Shown: positions 35,333-43,269, numbered from the stretch's first letter. The stretch: DNA of 64,000 bases from Planctomycetota bacterium (GCA_027493525.1 JAOSKN010000001.1:682001-746000); one strand, 5' to 3'. A program made the numbers and translations. Notes: generated from the letters alone by a model not told the origin.

Positions 35333-37141
35333 CTACTCCAGCAGCGTCGCCGTCAGGAAGGTGAAGAGCGCCTGCAGGCCCGCGTGCTCGATGCCGGCGA
35401 CGGCCTCCATCGCCCGCGCGCGCTGCTTCTCGGCGAGCATCTCCGCCTGCACGGGCACCTCGTGACGGTAATAGAGCTCCTTCAGCGTCTCAAGCCGCGC
35501 CTGGAGCGGTTCCGCGCCCAGCGCCTCGGGATCCTCGGCCGCCGCGCGGAGCAGGACCTCGCGCTGCGCCTCGTCGGCCGACTCCAGGGCCAGCGCGAAG
35601 AGCAGCGTCGGCCGCCCGTGCAGGATGTCGCCGCAGGCCTGGACCTTGTTCTTCGGGTCGGGCTCCAGGTCCTTCAGGTCGTTCTGGATCTGGTACGCGA
35701 CGCCGAGGTGCTTGCAGAAGGCCGAGAGCGCCGCGTCGCGCGGGCCGTCGCCTCCTCCGAGGACGACGCCGGCGTAAAGCGCCACGTCGAAAGCCGGGGC
35801 GGTCTTGAGCGCGTAGAGCCGCAGCGTGTCGAGCGGCTGGATCGACTTGTCGCGCCCCTTGCGCCAGAGCAGCTCCGCGCCCTGCCCCTCGGCGAGCTTC
35901 ACGTGCGCCTCGCTCAGTTTGCCCAGGATCTTCGCGGCCTTCTCGGGGCCGATCTCGCCGCCCTGTTCGGCGACCACGCGGTAGCCGCGCCCGAGCAGGT
36001 AGTCGCCGATGTTCAGCGCCACGGGCACGCTGTGCGACTTGTGAAGCGTCTCGGTGCCGTAGCGGAAGTCGTCGTCGTCCTCGATGTCGTCGTGGATCAG
36101 AGAGGCCTTGTGAAAGAACTCCATCGCCGCGGCGACGCGCTTGACCGGCTCGGGCACGGCGTCCTCGTCGGTGAGCGCCTGCCAGGCGGCCTGCGTCAGG
36201 AACGGCCGGAAGCGCTTGCCGCCCTTGCGCATCCAGGCCAGCGAGATCCGTTCGGTCTCGGCGACCTTGTCGCCGCGCGGCAGGCTCCCGCGGTCGGCGG
36301 GCACCAGCGCGTCGAGCGGCTTGGGATCGAAGTCATGGACCACGTCGCGCAGCAGCGGCACGAAGCTGCGCGTGCGCCGCGCGCCGGTCTTCTGGATGCC
36401 CAGCGCCTGCATCACCCAGTCCTCGTCCACCTCGGTGTTGTGGCAGGTGTCGCGCAGCAGCGGGATCGCCAGCGCGGGGATGCCGATCTGGAGGACCTTG
36501 TCGAAGGCTTTCTCCAGCACGTTCAGGCACGCCACGCCCAGGATCGCCTCGACCTCGCCGGTGGCGATCAGCTTGAGCACGATCGGCGTGCCTTCGGCGA
36601 TCAGCACGTTGTAGCCCAGGCGGTTCCCGATCTGGTCGAAGTCGGCGAGCGAGCAGAGCCCGCAGTTGTTGCAGTGGAGCTGGACCTCGTCGAGCTTCGC
36701 CGTGCAGTTCTCGGCCTGCTTCAGGCAGTGCGGCATGCTGAAGAGCCGCTTCTCGAACGGCACCGCGGCGAACTCCTCGCGCCAGTATTCGTTGTTCAGC
36801 ATCACCATCGCGAAGCCGAGGTAGGTGTCGTCGTAGCCCAGCGGCGCGAGCAGCTTGCGGCCCAGGGCCGCGAGCGTCTGCTTCGCCGGCGGGCGGTCGC
36901 GCGGCAGGTCGCCGGCCATGGCAAGCGCGGCGCGGCGAATGAGTTCGCGGCGCTCCTTGGTCTCGGGGATGTTCTTGAAGGTCTCGCCCGCCGGGCGCCA
37001 TTCGTCGTGGCGATAAGGCTGCGGCGCGCGCGCCTTCAGGGTGCGCTCGACGCCGTCGAGTTCCAGCTCCGTCGCGCCGCCCGCGGGCGGCGCGCCGACG
37101 AGCGGCTCCGAGAGCGGCCGAGGTTCGTCGTGCTGCGCCAT
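35333..37141 (-). CDS. DUF116 - polyprenyl synthetase fusion
   Basis: 602 residues. The N-terminal half (about 55-275) is a DUF116 domain with clustered Cys (C139, C146, C157, C160, C163, later C205 and C233), likely metal or Fe-S binding. The C-terminal half (about 290-600) is a trans-isoprenyl diphosphate synthase, building linear polyprenyl diphosphates from IPP and an allylic primer: GGKRFRPFL, first Asp-rich motif DDIED at 351-355, and NDLKD at 487-491 in place of the usual second DDxxD. The Asn for Asp change occurs in some functional members but may alter Mg2+ binding. Start ATG with GGGGGTCTTAGG just upstream; it follows the cyclase stop by one base. Confidence 0.88.
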   Translation of the reverse strand: MAQHDEPRPLSEPLVGAPPAGGATELELDGVERTLKARAPQPYRHDEWRPAGETFKNIPETKERRELIRRAALAMAGDLPRDRPPAKQTLAALGRKLLAPLGYDDTYLGFAMVMLNNEYWREEFAAVPFEKRLFSMPHCLKQAENCTAKLDEVQLHCNNCGLCSLADFDQIGNRLGYNVLIAEGTPIVLKLIATGEVEAILGVACLNVLEKAFDKVLQIGIPALAIPLLRDTCHNTEVDEDWVMQALGIQKTGARRTRSFVPLLRDVVHDFDPKPLDALVPADRGSLPRGDKVAETERISLAWMRKGGKRFRPFLTQAAWQALTDEDAVPEPVKRVAAAMEFFHKASLIHDDIEDDDDFRYGTETLHKSHSVPVALNIGDYLLGRGYRVVAEQGGEIGPEKAAKILGKLSEAHVKLAEGQGAELLWRKGRDKSIQPLDTLRLYALKTAPAFDVALYAGVVLGGGDGPRDAALSAFCKHLGVAYQIQNDLKDLEPDPKNKVQACGDILHGRPTLLFALALESADEAQREVLLRAAAEDPEALGAEPLQARLETLKELYYRHEVPVQAEMLAEKQRARAMEAVAGIEHAGLQALFTFLTATLLE

Positions 37142-37142
37142 C

Positions 37143-38975
37143 CTAAGACCCCCGTTGCGCCGGCAGTGCCGGCTCCCGCGCGACCGCGCGTTCCGCCGGC
37201 CCCCGCCTTCGCGCCCACGCACCCAACCCGCCCAGCGCGTGGCAGAGTGGATAGAGCGCCTCATGATACCACAGCACCGCGAAATAGAATCCGATCGGCG
37301 CGGGATTCCAAGAACCGTCCGCGCGCTGCCGCTCGGCCAGCCAGCGCGCCGCGCCGGAGGCAAGCGGGTCGTCCTCGGAGCTGCAGGCCGCAAGCGCCCG
37401 CAGCGCCAAGCCGGTCTCTTCCGCCGTGCTCCGCGCGCCGAGCGCGCCGCCGAAGCCGCCATCGGGATTCCGGATCGAACGCAACCATGCCAGCGCGCGA
37501 CCGCGAAGAGCCGCCGCGCGCGGCTCGGCCTCGCACGCATAGAGCACCTGGCAGGTTCCGTAGGTCGCGTTGAGCTCGTCGGCGGCGTCTTCGCAGCCGA
37601 ACCAGAGCGGAGCGAACGAGCCGTCGGCGCGCTGGACGCGTTCGAGGTACGCCCAGGCCTTCGCGTACGCCGGATGCCCCGTCGCGCCCAACGCCTGCAT
37701 CGCGCGCAGCGCGTGCGCGGTCAAATCCGGGGCGCTCCGGTCGAAGGGCAGCTTCTGCCAGCCGCGGCAGAACGTGGGGATGCCGCCGTCGCGGTTCTGC
37801 AGCGAGACGAGCCAGCGCAGGCCGGCTTGCAGCCGGGTATCCTCCGCCGGCACGCCGAGATGCCGCAGCGCGAGCAGCGCGCCGGCGGTGTCGTCGGCGT
37901 CGGGCGCCGCGCCGTCGAGTTCGTTCCAGCCCCACCCGCCAGGCGCCGTGCCGGTGTACGGATGCGGCTTGAGATTCTGGCAGGCGAAGAGCCACTCGCG
38001 CGTCGCGGCGCGCTCGCGCGCGTCGAGGGCCTCCTCAAGCAGCCCCGCGGCTTGCAAGGCGTCGATGGCGCGCGTCGTGTTCCACGTGGCGAGGTGGACC
38101 TCGACCGGCCACGCGCCGTCCTCGCGCTGAGTGGATTGAAGGAAGCGCCGCGCCTGTTTGGCGATGCCGTGCACGCCGCGACCGGCCGATTTCAAACCGA
38201 TCAGGCAGAACGCCGTGATCGGCACGGCCTCAAGAAACCCGCCGCTCTTCGGCTGCATGCCGGAAACCAGGCTCAGCGCGCGCTCGGCAGCGAAGTTACG
38301 GAGCCAGCGCAGCGGCGGGAAGCGCGACGGAGCGTTGGCGTGCCGCGCCAGGCCCACACAGACCAGCGCCGGCAGCGCGTAGCTGACCACCGGCAGGCCC
38401 GCCGCGCCCATCAGGCCGCGCGGGACGAGCGCAAGTTCGAAGGGCAGCGCATCAACGTGACGCCAGGACTGAGGACTGAGGACTGAGGACTGAGTAGCTG
38501 AAGAGCTTTGCCTCTTGTTACTCAGTCCACAGCCCTCAGCACCCCGTCCAGCGTAGGCCGCGGTCATGCGGATCGGGACCTGGAAGGTCTGGTCAGCGCC
38601 GTAGACGCGCTTGAGGCCCGCGTCGAGGCCGCCGAGTTGAGCAATGAAGGCATTGGCACGGTGAAGGTCGGAGTCGGGCAGGATTGACGATTGACGATTG
38701 ACGATTGACGATTGGTGGGCGCTCAGAACCAGCAGGGTCGCGGCGAGGTTGCTCTTGCCGATCTCGGTGTCGCCCCAGCCGCCGTCGGGGTTCTGGGTGC
38801 GGCGGAGGTACGCGGCGGCGGCTTCGAGATCGACCCCGGGTCGATCGTCGCCGGCCAGCGCCGCGAGCGCGACGGCGGTGGCCAGCGGCGAGGAGGCCAC
38901 GCGGCCTTGCCAGCAGCCCGCAGCGCTCCGCGCCTCGCGCGCGGCCGTCATGGCTCGTTGCAGCGCCGTTCGCAT
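37143..38975 (-). CDS. Squalene-hopene-cyclase-family terpene cyclase carrying heptamer-repeat insertions
   Basis: 610 residues. Repeated QW-type turns (QNPDGGWGD, QREDGAWPVE, QNRDGGIPTF, QRADGSFAPLWFG, RNPDGGFGG, QRADGSWNP) and the catalytic protonating motif DADDTA at 359-364 mark a class II cyclase. It is somewhat shorter than typical SHC (about 630-720). Residues about 88-99 and 147-171 are not family-like: they are translated from heptamer arrays at 38683-38714 and 38466-38539, and fall in expected loops between helices. Start set at MRTALQRAMTAAREA because the sequence upstream is another heptamer array. The polycyclic product is unknown; the substrate could be squalene or a polyprenyl chain made by the next gene. 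Confidence 0.85.
   Translation of the reverse strand: MRTALQRAMTAAREARSAAGCWQGRVASSPLATAVALAALAGDDRPGVDLEAAAAYLRRTQNPDGGWGDTEIGKSNLAATLLVLSAHQSSIVNRQSSILPDSDLHRANAFIAQLGGLDAGLKRVYGADQTFQVPIRMTAAYAGRGAEGCGLSNKRQSSSATQSSVLSPQSWRHVDALPFELALVPRGLMGAAGLPVVSYALPALVCVGLARHANAPSRFPPLRWLRNFAAERALSLVSGMQPKSGGFLEAVPITAFCLIGLKSAGRGVHGIAKQARRFLQSTQREDGAWPVEVHLATWNTTRAIDALQAAGLLEEALDARERAATREWLFACQNLKPHPYTGTAPGGWGWNELDGAAPDADDTAGALLALRHLGVPAEDTRLQAGLRWLVSLQNRDGGIPTFCRGWQKLPFDRSAPDLTAHALRAMQALGATGHPAYAKAWAYLERVQRADGSFAPLWFGCEDAADELNATYGTCQVLYACEAEPRAAALRGRALAWLRSIRNPDGGFGGALGARSTAEETGLALRALAACSSEDDPLASGAARWLAERQRADGSWNPAPIGFYFAVLWYHEALYPLCHALGGLGAWARRRGPAERAVAREPALPAQRGS
38466..38539. repeat. GGACTGA heptamer array inside the cyclase gene
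   Basis: Four perfect GGACTGA units (38466-38493), then a 25-base spacer, then an imperfect inverted array (CTCAGTCCACAGCCCTCAG, 38521-38539). The whole piece is open in the cyclase frame and encodes a Ser/Gln-rich stretch (RQSSSATQSSVLSPQSW). Confidence 0.8.
38683..38714. repeat. ATTGACG heptamer array inside the cyclase gene
   Basis: Four and a half perfect ATTGACG units. On the coding strand three units equal seven codons, which yields the periodic peptide QSSIVNRQSSI. It lies in a predicted interhelical loop of the terpene cyclase. Confidence 0.85.
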
Positions 38976-39020
38976 CTCAATGAGATCCGCGTTTCTGTTC
39001 AAACCCGCGCTTCCAACCCG

Positions 39021-39041
39021 CAATCCGAAATCCCAAATCCG
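39021..39041. repeat. AAATCC[C/G] heptamer array between radical SAM and cyclase genes
   Basis: Three heptamers (CAATCCG, AAATCCC, AAATCCG) sit just after the radical SAM stop codon. They supply an apparent ATG-initiated extension of the cyclase frame that I regard as untranslated. Confidence 0.6.
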
Positions 39042-39043
39042 CA

Positions 39044-40348
39044 TTAGGAAATCGCGCCCATGCCGAAGAAGACCTGGCTTTTCAGGATCCGGTAAAACCA
39101 GAAGTCCTCGGGAATCTCCTCGCCCGCCAAGTGCTGGCTGTGGCGCGGCGTGATGCCGTTGAGTTCCGCGAAGGCCGTCCCGCGCCCGCTGTAGTCGCGC
39201 GCGCCGGCGTCCTTGATGAAGTCGTGGAGCTGCTGCGGGTATTCGAGGATCACGCAGCCTTTCGTGCGCTCCTTGACGAATTGCTGGAAGCCGCGCAGGA
39301 AGGGGCTTTCGTTGATCACCGGATACAGGTCCTCGGCGTCGCGGACGGTCTCGCGCGCGAAGGAGAGCGCGGGACAGATCTCGATGGAACCCTGCGGTCC
39401 GATGTGGAAGCCCAGCCCCGTCGCGGCCGGGCAGAACGCCTCGCCCGTCGCCGTCCAGTAGGTGTCGATGACGAAGATCGGCTGCGTGCGGCGCAGTTCG
39501 AGGAGCCGGCGGCGGAACCAGAGCAACTGCTCCTTGCCGACGCAGTACTCGAAGTGCGGCTCGGGGCTCATCGGTCGGTAGACGTAGTACCAGATGTACT
39601 GCGCGCCGGCCTGGATGAAGTGCCGCACGTAGTCGTCGCTCATCACCTCGGTCATGTTCTTCCCGGTGGCGGTGGTCGCGACGCCGAACATGATCCCGGC
39701 CTGCTTCAACCGCGCGAGGCCCTTCTGCGCGGCCTCCCAGACGCCTTCGCCGCGGCGCAGGTCGTTCTGGCCCTGGTAGCCGTCGAGGCTGATCAGCGGC
39801 GTCACGTTGCCCAGTTCGCGCAGCCGCGCGACGGTCTGCTCGTTGAAGAACATCCCGTTGGTGATGACCTGGAAGTAGCAGTCGCGATGCCGCGCGACGA
39901 TATCGAGCAGGCCCTTGTACATGAACGGCTCGCCGCCGAGCAGCGTGTAGTAGTAGGCGTTCCGGCGCTTGCCGCTGACGATGATCCGGTCGAGGTCCTC
40001 CGGCGTCAGGTAGTGCGCCGTGCCTTCCTTCTCGACCCAGCAGCCGTGGCAGCGCAGGTTGCAGGTGTTGGTGAGCGCGATGAACATGAAGGGCGGATAG
40101 AGCTCGTCCTTCTTCAGCCGCTTCTTGTAGGCGCGAATCGCCTTGAAGCCCTTCCATCCGTACAGGTACCCGGCCTTCCAGAGCGCCTTGAAGGAAAGTT
40201 CCGTCGCCGCGCGCCAGCCCATCTTCGCGAGGTTGAGATGTTCGCGCACGAACGAGCGCTTCGTCTCGAGCGGCGGCAGCGCGGCCGGCGCCGGCGCGCT
40301 CAGGCCGGGCGCGGCGCTAACGGAGGTCGATTCGGTCACGTGAGCCAT
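39044..40348 (-). CDS. Radical SAM enzyme of the terpenoid operon
   Basis: 434 residues. CNLRCHGC places Cys 96, 100 and 103 in the CxxxCxxC motif that binds the SAM-coordinated [4Fe-4S] cluster; LGGEPF (GGE motif) follows at about 138. Later Cys (FCPAATG, IEICPAL, KGCVIL) could hold an auxiliary cluster, as in SPASM/twitch proteins. A 75-residue basic N-terminal extension may be membrane-associated (YLYGWKGFKAIRAYKKRLKK). The reaction is unknown. Lying between ferredoxin and cyclase genes, it may modify a terpenoid; it is not obviously HpnH, the adenosylhopane enzyme. GAGAGG precedes the ATG. Confidence 0.88.
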   Translation of the reverse strand: MAHVTESTSVSAAPGLSAPAPAALPPLETKRSFVREHLNLAKMGWRAATELSFKALWKAGYLYGWKGFKAIRAYKKRLKKDELYPPFMFIALTNTCNLRCHGCWVEKEGTAHYLTPEDLDRIIVSGKRRNAYYYTLLGGEPFMYKGLLDIVARHRDCYFQVITNGMFFNEQTVARLRELGNVTPLISLDGYQGQNDLRRGEGVWEAAQKGLARLKQAGIMFGVATTATGKNMTEVMSDDYVRHFIQAGAQYIWYYVYRPMSPEPHFEYCVGKEQLLWFRRRLLELRRTQPIFVIDTYWTATGEAFCPAATGLGFHIGPQGSIEICPALSFARETVRDAEDLYPVINESPFLRGFQQFVKERTKGCVILEYPQQLHDFIKDAGARDYSGRGTAFAELNGITPRHSQHLAGEEIPEDFWFYRILKSQVFFGMGAIS

Positions 40349-40359
40349 GGCGCCTCTCG

Positions 40360-41235
40360 TTAAAGATCCAGCTTATCGAACTCGTCGCTCAGCTTATCGA
40401 CCTTGTCCGCGCTGGCGGGCTTGCGGCCGGCCTTGAGCAATTCGCGGTCGCGCTCGAGCGCCGCCTGGTGCCGCGCTTTCGGTTTGCCGAAGATCTTCGA
40501 GAGGTCCAGCTTCAGGCTGCCGCGCTCGCCGTCGTCCTCCCCGCCCGCGATGGTCGCGTTGGTGACGTACTTGGGGAAGACGATCGCGCCGACGGGGCAG
40601 ACGCGCGCGCAGGCGGGGCAGTCGCTGCGGCATTCGTCCTGGTTGGTGACGCGCAGTGTGCCGGCCGGGTCGACGCCGTAGACGCCGAAGAGGCAGAAGT
40701 CGAGGCACTCCATGCAATTCGTGCACGCGTCGTAATCGACCACCGGATACCAGCGCGCGGAGAGTTCCGCGTTCTCGGGATTCGGCAGGGCCTGCTCGGC
40801 CAGCACGCCGCGCTGCTTCGGCGTCAACCCGTCCGCGGGCGAGTCCTGCTTCGGCGGCGCGGCGACGACGGCGCTGGAGGTTCCCGCGAGGATCTTTTCG
40901 ACGCGCGCGGCCAGTTCAGCGGGCTCGCCCTCGCGCGCGTCGAGGCAATGCAGCGCGCGCGCCTTGCCGTTTACCTCCAGCCCCTGCCGCGCGAGGATCC
41001 ACTTCAACGCGCGCGGATAGTGCCAGCCGATGAAGACCAGGTCGCCGGCCACTTCGCGCAGGAAGGCGACGTCGGGGTCCTCCTCATAGCGGTCATAAAT
41101 GGAATCCACTTCGGCATAGGCAATCGAAGCCGCGCGCAACGCCGCGCCGATGGCCTCGAACGCCGCGGCATGCTGCGTGCGCTCCTCCTGCGGGACGCGA
41201 GAGAGCACGACATAGGGTGCGGACCGAGCGATCAT
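40360..41235 (-). CDS. 2x[4Fe-4S] ferredoxin-domain protein with N-terminal extension
   Basis: 291 residues. The N-terminal domain (about 1-120) is alpha/beta, flavodoxin-like in look, with VVLSRVPQEERTQH and GDLVFIGWHYPRALKW. The C-terminal region has two cluster motifs: C171-C174-C177-C181 (CTNCMECLDFC) and C202-C206-C209-C213 (CRSDCPACARVC). The last 70 residues are charged. It likely delivers electrons to the radical SAM enzyme or couples a protein complex. The 37 bases between the CobW stop and this ATG are pure TTTGACC repeats whose complement provides AAAGG ribosome sites. The ATG is chosen because upstream codons are repeat-derived (SKVKGQRSKVKG). Confidence 0.85.
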   Translation of the reverse strand: MIARSAPYVVLSRVPQEERTQHAAAFEAIGAALRAASIAYAEVDSIYDRYEEDPDVAFLREVAGDLVFIGWHYPRALKWILARQGLEVNGKARALHCLDAREGEPAELAARVEKILAGTSSAVVAAPPKQDSPADGLTPKQRGVLAEQALPNPENAELSARWYPVVDYDACTNCMECLDFCLFGVYGVDPAGTLRVTNQDECRSDCPACARVCPVGAIVFPKYVTNATIAGGEDDGERGSLKLDLSKIFGKPKARHQAALERDRELLKAGRKPASADKVDKLSDEFDKLDL

Positions 41236-41236
41236 T

Positions 41237-41273
41237 CCTTTGACCTTTGACCTTTGACCTTTGACCTTTGACC
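41237..41273. repeat. TTTGACC heptamer array, five units
   Basis: Five perfect TTTGACC units fill the gap between the CobW stop codon and the ferredoxin-protein start. On the transcribed strand the unit is GGTCAAA, so AAAGG recurs every seven bases; one copy lies about 8 bases before the ATG, the right place for a ribosome site. Confidence 0.9.
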
Positions 41274-42472
41274 TACTTACGCTTCGGCTTGAACACATCC
41301 CGCAGAATCTGGCACGGGTTCTCCGCCCCGACGACGCAATCCTCGGACGGCGCGATGCGGTGCTCGGGAACGGGACGACCGGGCCGGAAGCACTCCAGCC
41401 GCTCAAGCTTAGAGTTCAAGCCTTCACGCGCGCAGGCTTCCAGCGCCTCGCGCACGGCCGGCTCGAGGTCCTCTGGCGCCATGTGGACGCGCGCGTTCAG
41501 GATCAGGTACGCCTCGTCGGAAGGCTCTTCCGACGTCCCCTGCACCAGCAGGAACGGCTGGCCGCGGCTGCTGGTGAGGTTCCCGACGAGCGCATGGCCG
41601 GGCGCGGTGAGCGAAAGCTTCACGTGCGCGACTTCGGCGCCGGCCGCGGCGAAGCGGTCTTTCAGGTTCCGCAGCAGGTCCAGCATCTTCGGCTTCCACG
41701 CCACCGGCACAGCCGAACGCAGCCGCGCGGCGGCGTTGAGCCAGCCCAGTTCGGCCTCGCCCTCGGCGTAGACGTCGTAATCGACGTGGATCCCGCGCCG
41801 GCCGGCGGGGGCTTCGACGAACATTTCGTCGAGCCACGCATCGAGCCCCTCGCCGGCGTGCGCTGAGAGCGCACGGACTTCCGCGCGCGGAAACGCCTTC
41901 AGCAGGCCCGCGCGCAGTTCGTCCAGTTCCTCCGCGGGCAGCAGGTCGGCCTTGTTGAGCACGATCCGGTCGGCCTCTTCGAGCTGCTTCGAGTAGATGT
42001 AGCGGACCTTCTCGCTGAACGGCGGGCGCGGGCCGGGTTCGAGCAGTTCCCGCAGGCGCAACGGGTCCACGAGCACGCTGTAGGGGGCCACGTCGTAGCG
42101 CGAGCCGAGAAACTGCTTGAGCGGGCGGAGCACCGTCGCGGCGAGATCCGTGCAGCTCCCGACGGGCTCGCAGAGCAGCACATCCGGCGCGTGGCGCTCC
42201 AGAAGCCGCGCGCCGCAGGCCACCAGGTCGCGGAAGCGGCAGCAGAAGCAGCCCCCGGCGACTTCCTCGACGCCGAAGCCCTCGCGCCGCAGCGTCTCGG
42301 TGTCCACCAGGTTTTCGGCCTGGTCGTTGGTGACGAGGCCCACGCGCAGCCCGCGCGCGGCGAGCCTGCGCCCGGCCTGACGCAGCAGCGTCGTCTTGCC
42401 GGCGCCCAGGAAGCCGCCGACCAGGATCACGCGCACGCGCGTCGTCTTCTCGTTGCGGACACTCTCGGTCAC
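41273..42472 (-). CDS. CobW/COG0523-family GTPase
   Basis: 399 residues. P-loop GGFLGAGKTT at 19-28, the COG0523 metal-binding signature GGCFCC at 73-78 (C75, C77, C78), and NKAD for guanine recognition. The C-terminal half (about 230-399) is longer than usual and lacks the His-rich stretch common in zinc chaperones. Family members load metals into target proteins; in this operon the client may be one of the Fe-S or DUF116 proteins. Its ATG overlaps the stop of the GcvH-like gene by four bases, so the two are translationally coupled. Confidence 0.9.
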   Translation of the reverse strand: MTESVRNEKTTRVRVILVGGFLGAGKTTLLRQAGRRLAARGLRVGLVTNDQAENLVDTETLRREGFGVEEVAGGCFCCRFRDLVACGARLLERHAPDVLLCEPVGSCTDLAATVLRPLKQFLGSRYDVAPYSVLVDPLRLRELLEPGPRPPFSEKVRYIYSKQLEEADRIVLNKADLLPAEELDELRAGLLKAFPRAEVRALSAHAGEGLDAWLDEMFVEAPAGRRGIHVDYDVYAEGEAELGWLNAAARLRSAVPVAWKPKMLDLLRNLKDRFAAAGAEVAHVKLSLTAPGHALVGNLTSSRGQPFLLVQGTSEEPSDEAYLILNARVHMAPEDLEPAVREALEACAREGLNSKLERLECFRPGRPVPEHRIAPSEDCVVGAENPCQILRDVFKPKRK

Positions 42473-42918
42473 ATCTGCCCTTTCAGCAGGCGCTGCGTCT
42501 CGTCCCAGGTGGCCTCCAGATGCGCGCGGTAGGCCACGGCATCCAACGCGAACTCGGGAGCGCCCTCGAACTCCAGCAACCAGTGCGCGTACGGATCGAC
42601 CCCGATGCGCCCCGGATGCTCAACCGGTTCGGGATTGATCGCCGTCACCTTCCCGGCCATGGGCGCGTACAGTTCGCTGCTGGCCTTGGTGCTCTCGATC
42701 TCCCCGATCGCCTGGCCGTCCTCGACCGTCTGCCCGGCTTCGAGTTTCCAGTCCAGGCGGAAGACGTCGTCCAGCAGGCGCATCGCGTAGGAGGTCAGCC
42801 CGCAGCGCGTCCGGCCGTCCCGGACCTGGAACCAGAAGTGAATCTCCGCATACCTCAGGCGCACCGGCAAGGGCGCTTGGTACAGGCCCATCTCGAAGAA
42901 CAGAACGTCCTCGTCCAC
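42469..42918 (-). CDS. GcvH-like lipoyl carrier protein
   Basis: 149 residues with a biotinyl/lipoyl fold (about 20-125). EIESTKASSELYAPMAGKV carries the lipoylation Lys at 78, closely like GcvH (ESVKAASDLYAP). Canonical GcvH shuttles aminomethyl groups in glycine cleavage, but no gcvT or gcvP is nearby, and the N-terminal MDEDVLFFEMGLYQAPLPV differs from GcvH. A dedicated lipoyl carrier for this operon is the likelier reading. GTG start with GGGGG 7 bases upstream. It is the first gene of the operon. Confidence 0.85.
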   Translation of the reverse strand: MDEDVLFFEMGLYQAPLPVRLRYAEIHFWFQVRDGRTRCGLTSYAMRLLDDVFRLDWKLEAGQTVEDGQAIGEIESTKASSELYAPMAGKVTAINPEPVEHPGRIGVDPYAHWLLEFEGAPEFALDAVAYRAHLEATWDETQRLLKGQM

Positions 42919-43269
42919 CGCGCGCCCCCGGACCCCGCGAGCGAATTAGTAAGCATACGTACTATCAATACGCCGGACCCTGGCCAGGCAACCGCGGATT
43001 CCTGACGATTTCCGGACGATCCCTTGCGTCTCCGCATTCGGACAGACTTTCAGGTTGCATCCCAACCTGGACATTCCCCTAAAAGCGTACCGGTACAGTA
43101 CACATTATCCAGACCGCTGAGAGTAGACGGAGGAATGGCGCTCCATAATGCCGGAACACATTACACGGCGTGCGTACCCTTGCCCTTCGGTGAGCGCCCA
43201 ATCCGACCTTGGTCGCCGTGCACGATTCCCTACAATGGATGAAAGGAAGTCCTCCACAGGAGCGGGACT
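42919..43269. promoter_or_regulatory. Divergent control region between the terpenoid operon and trpD
   Basis: 351 bases without a gene. Near the operon side, 42945-42975 is AT-rich (reading TTGATA and TACTAAT on the minus strand), probably its promoter although spacing is not ideal. Near the trpD side are two palindromes: CAGGTTG-n5-CAACCTG (43051-43069) and a perfect GTACCGGTAC (43087-43096). These are candidate operators. No terminator-type hairpin with U-tract was seen. Confidence 0.45.
43051..43096. promoter_or_regulatory. Two palindromic candidate operators
   Basis: CAGGTTG at 43051-43057 and CAACCTG at 43063-43069 form a 7-bp inverted repeat with a 5-base centre; GTACCGGTAC at 43087-43096 is self-complementary and followed by another GTAC. 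The regulator is unknown. Confidence 0.4.

Noticed and set aside
39045..40157. Extending the cyclase gene upstream through the radical SAM region
   Set aside because: The frame is open but antiparallel in meaning to a clear radical SAM gene on the same strand in another frame; the translated extension is low-complexity and partly repeat-derived.
39044..40348. HpnH (adenosylhopane synthase) for the radical SAM gene
   Set aside because: It has the CxxxCxxC motif, but its N-terminal extension and later Cys pattern do not match HpnH as I know it, and no other hpn genes are adjacent.
42469..42918. Ordinary glycine-cleavage GcvH
   Set aside because: The lipoyl motif fits, but no gcvT/gcvP are present and it is coupled by overlap to a CobW gene in a terpenoid operon.
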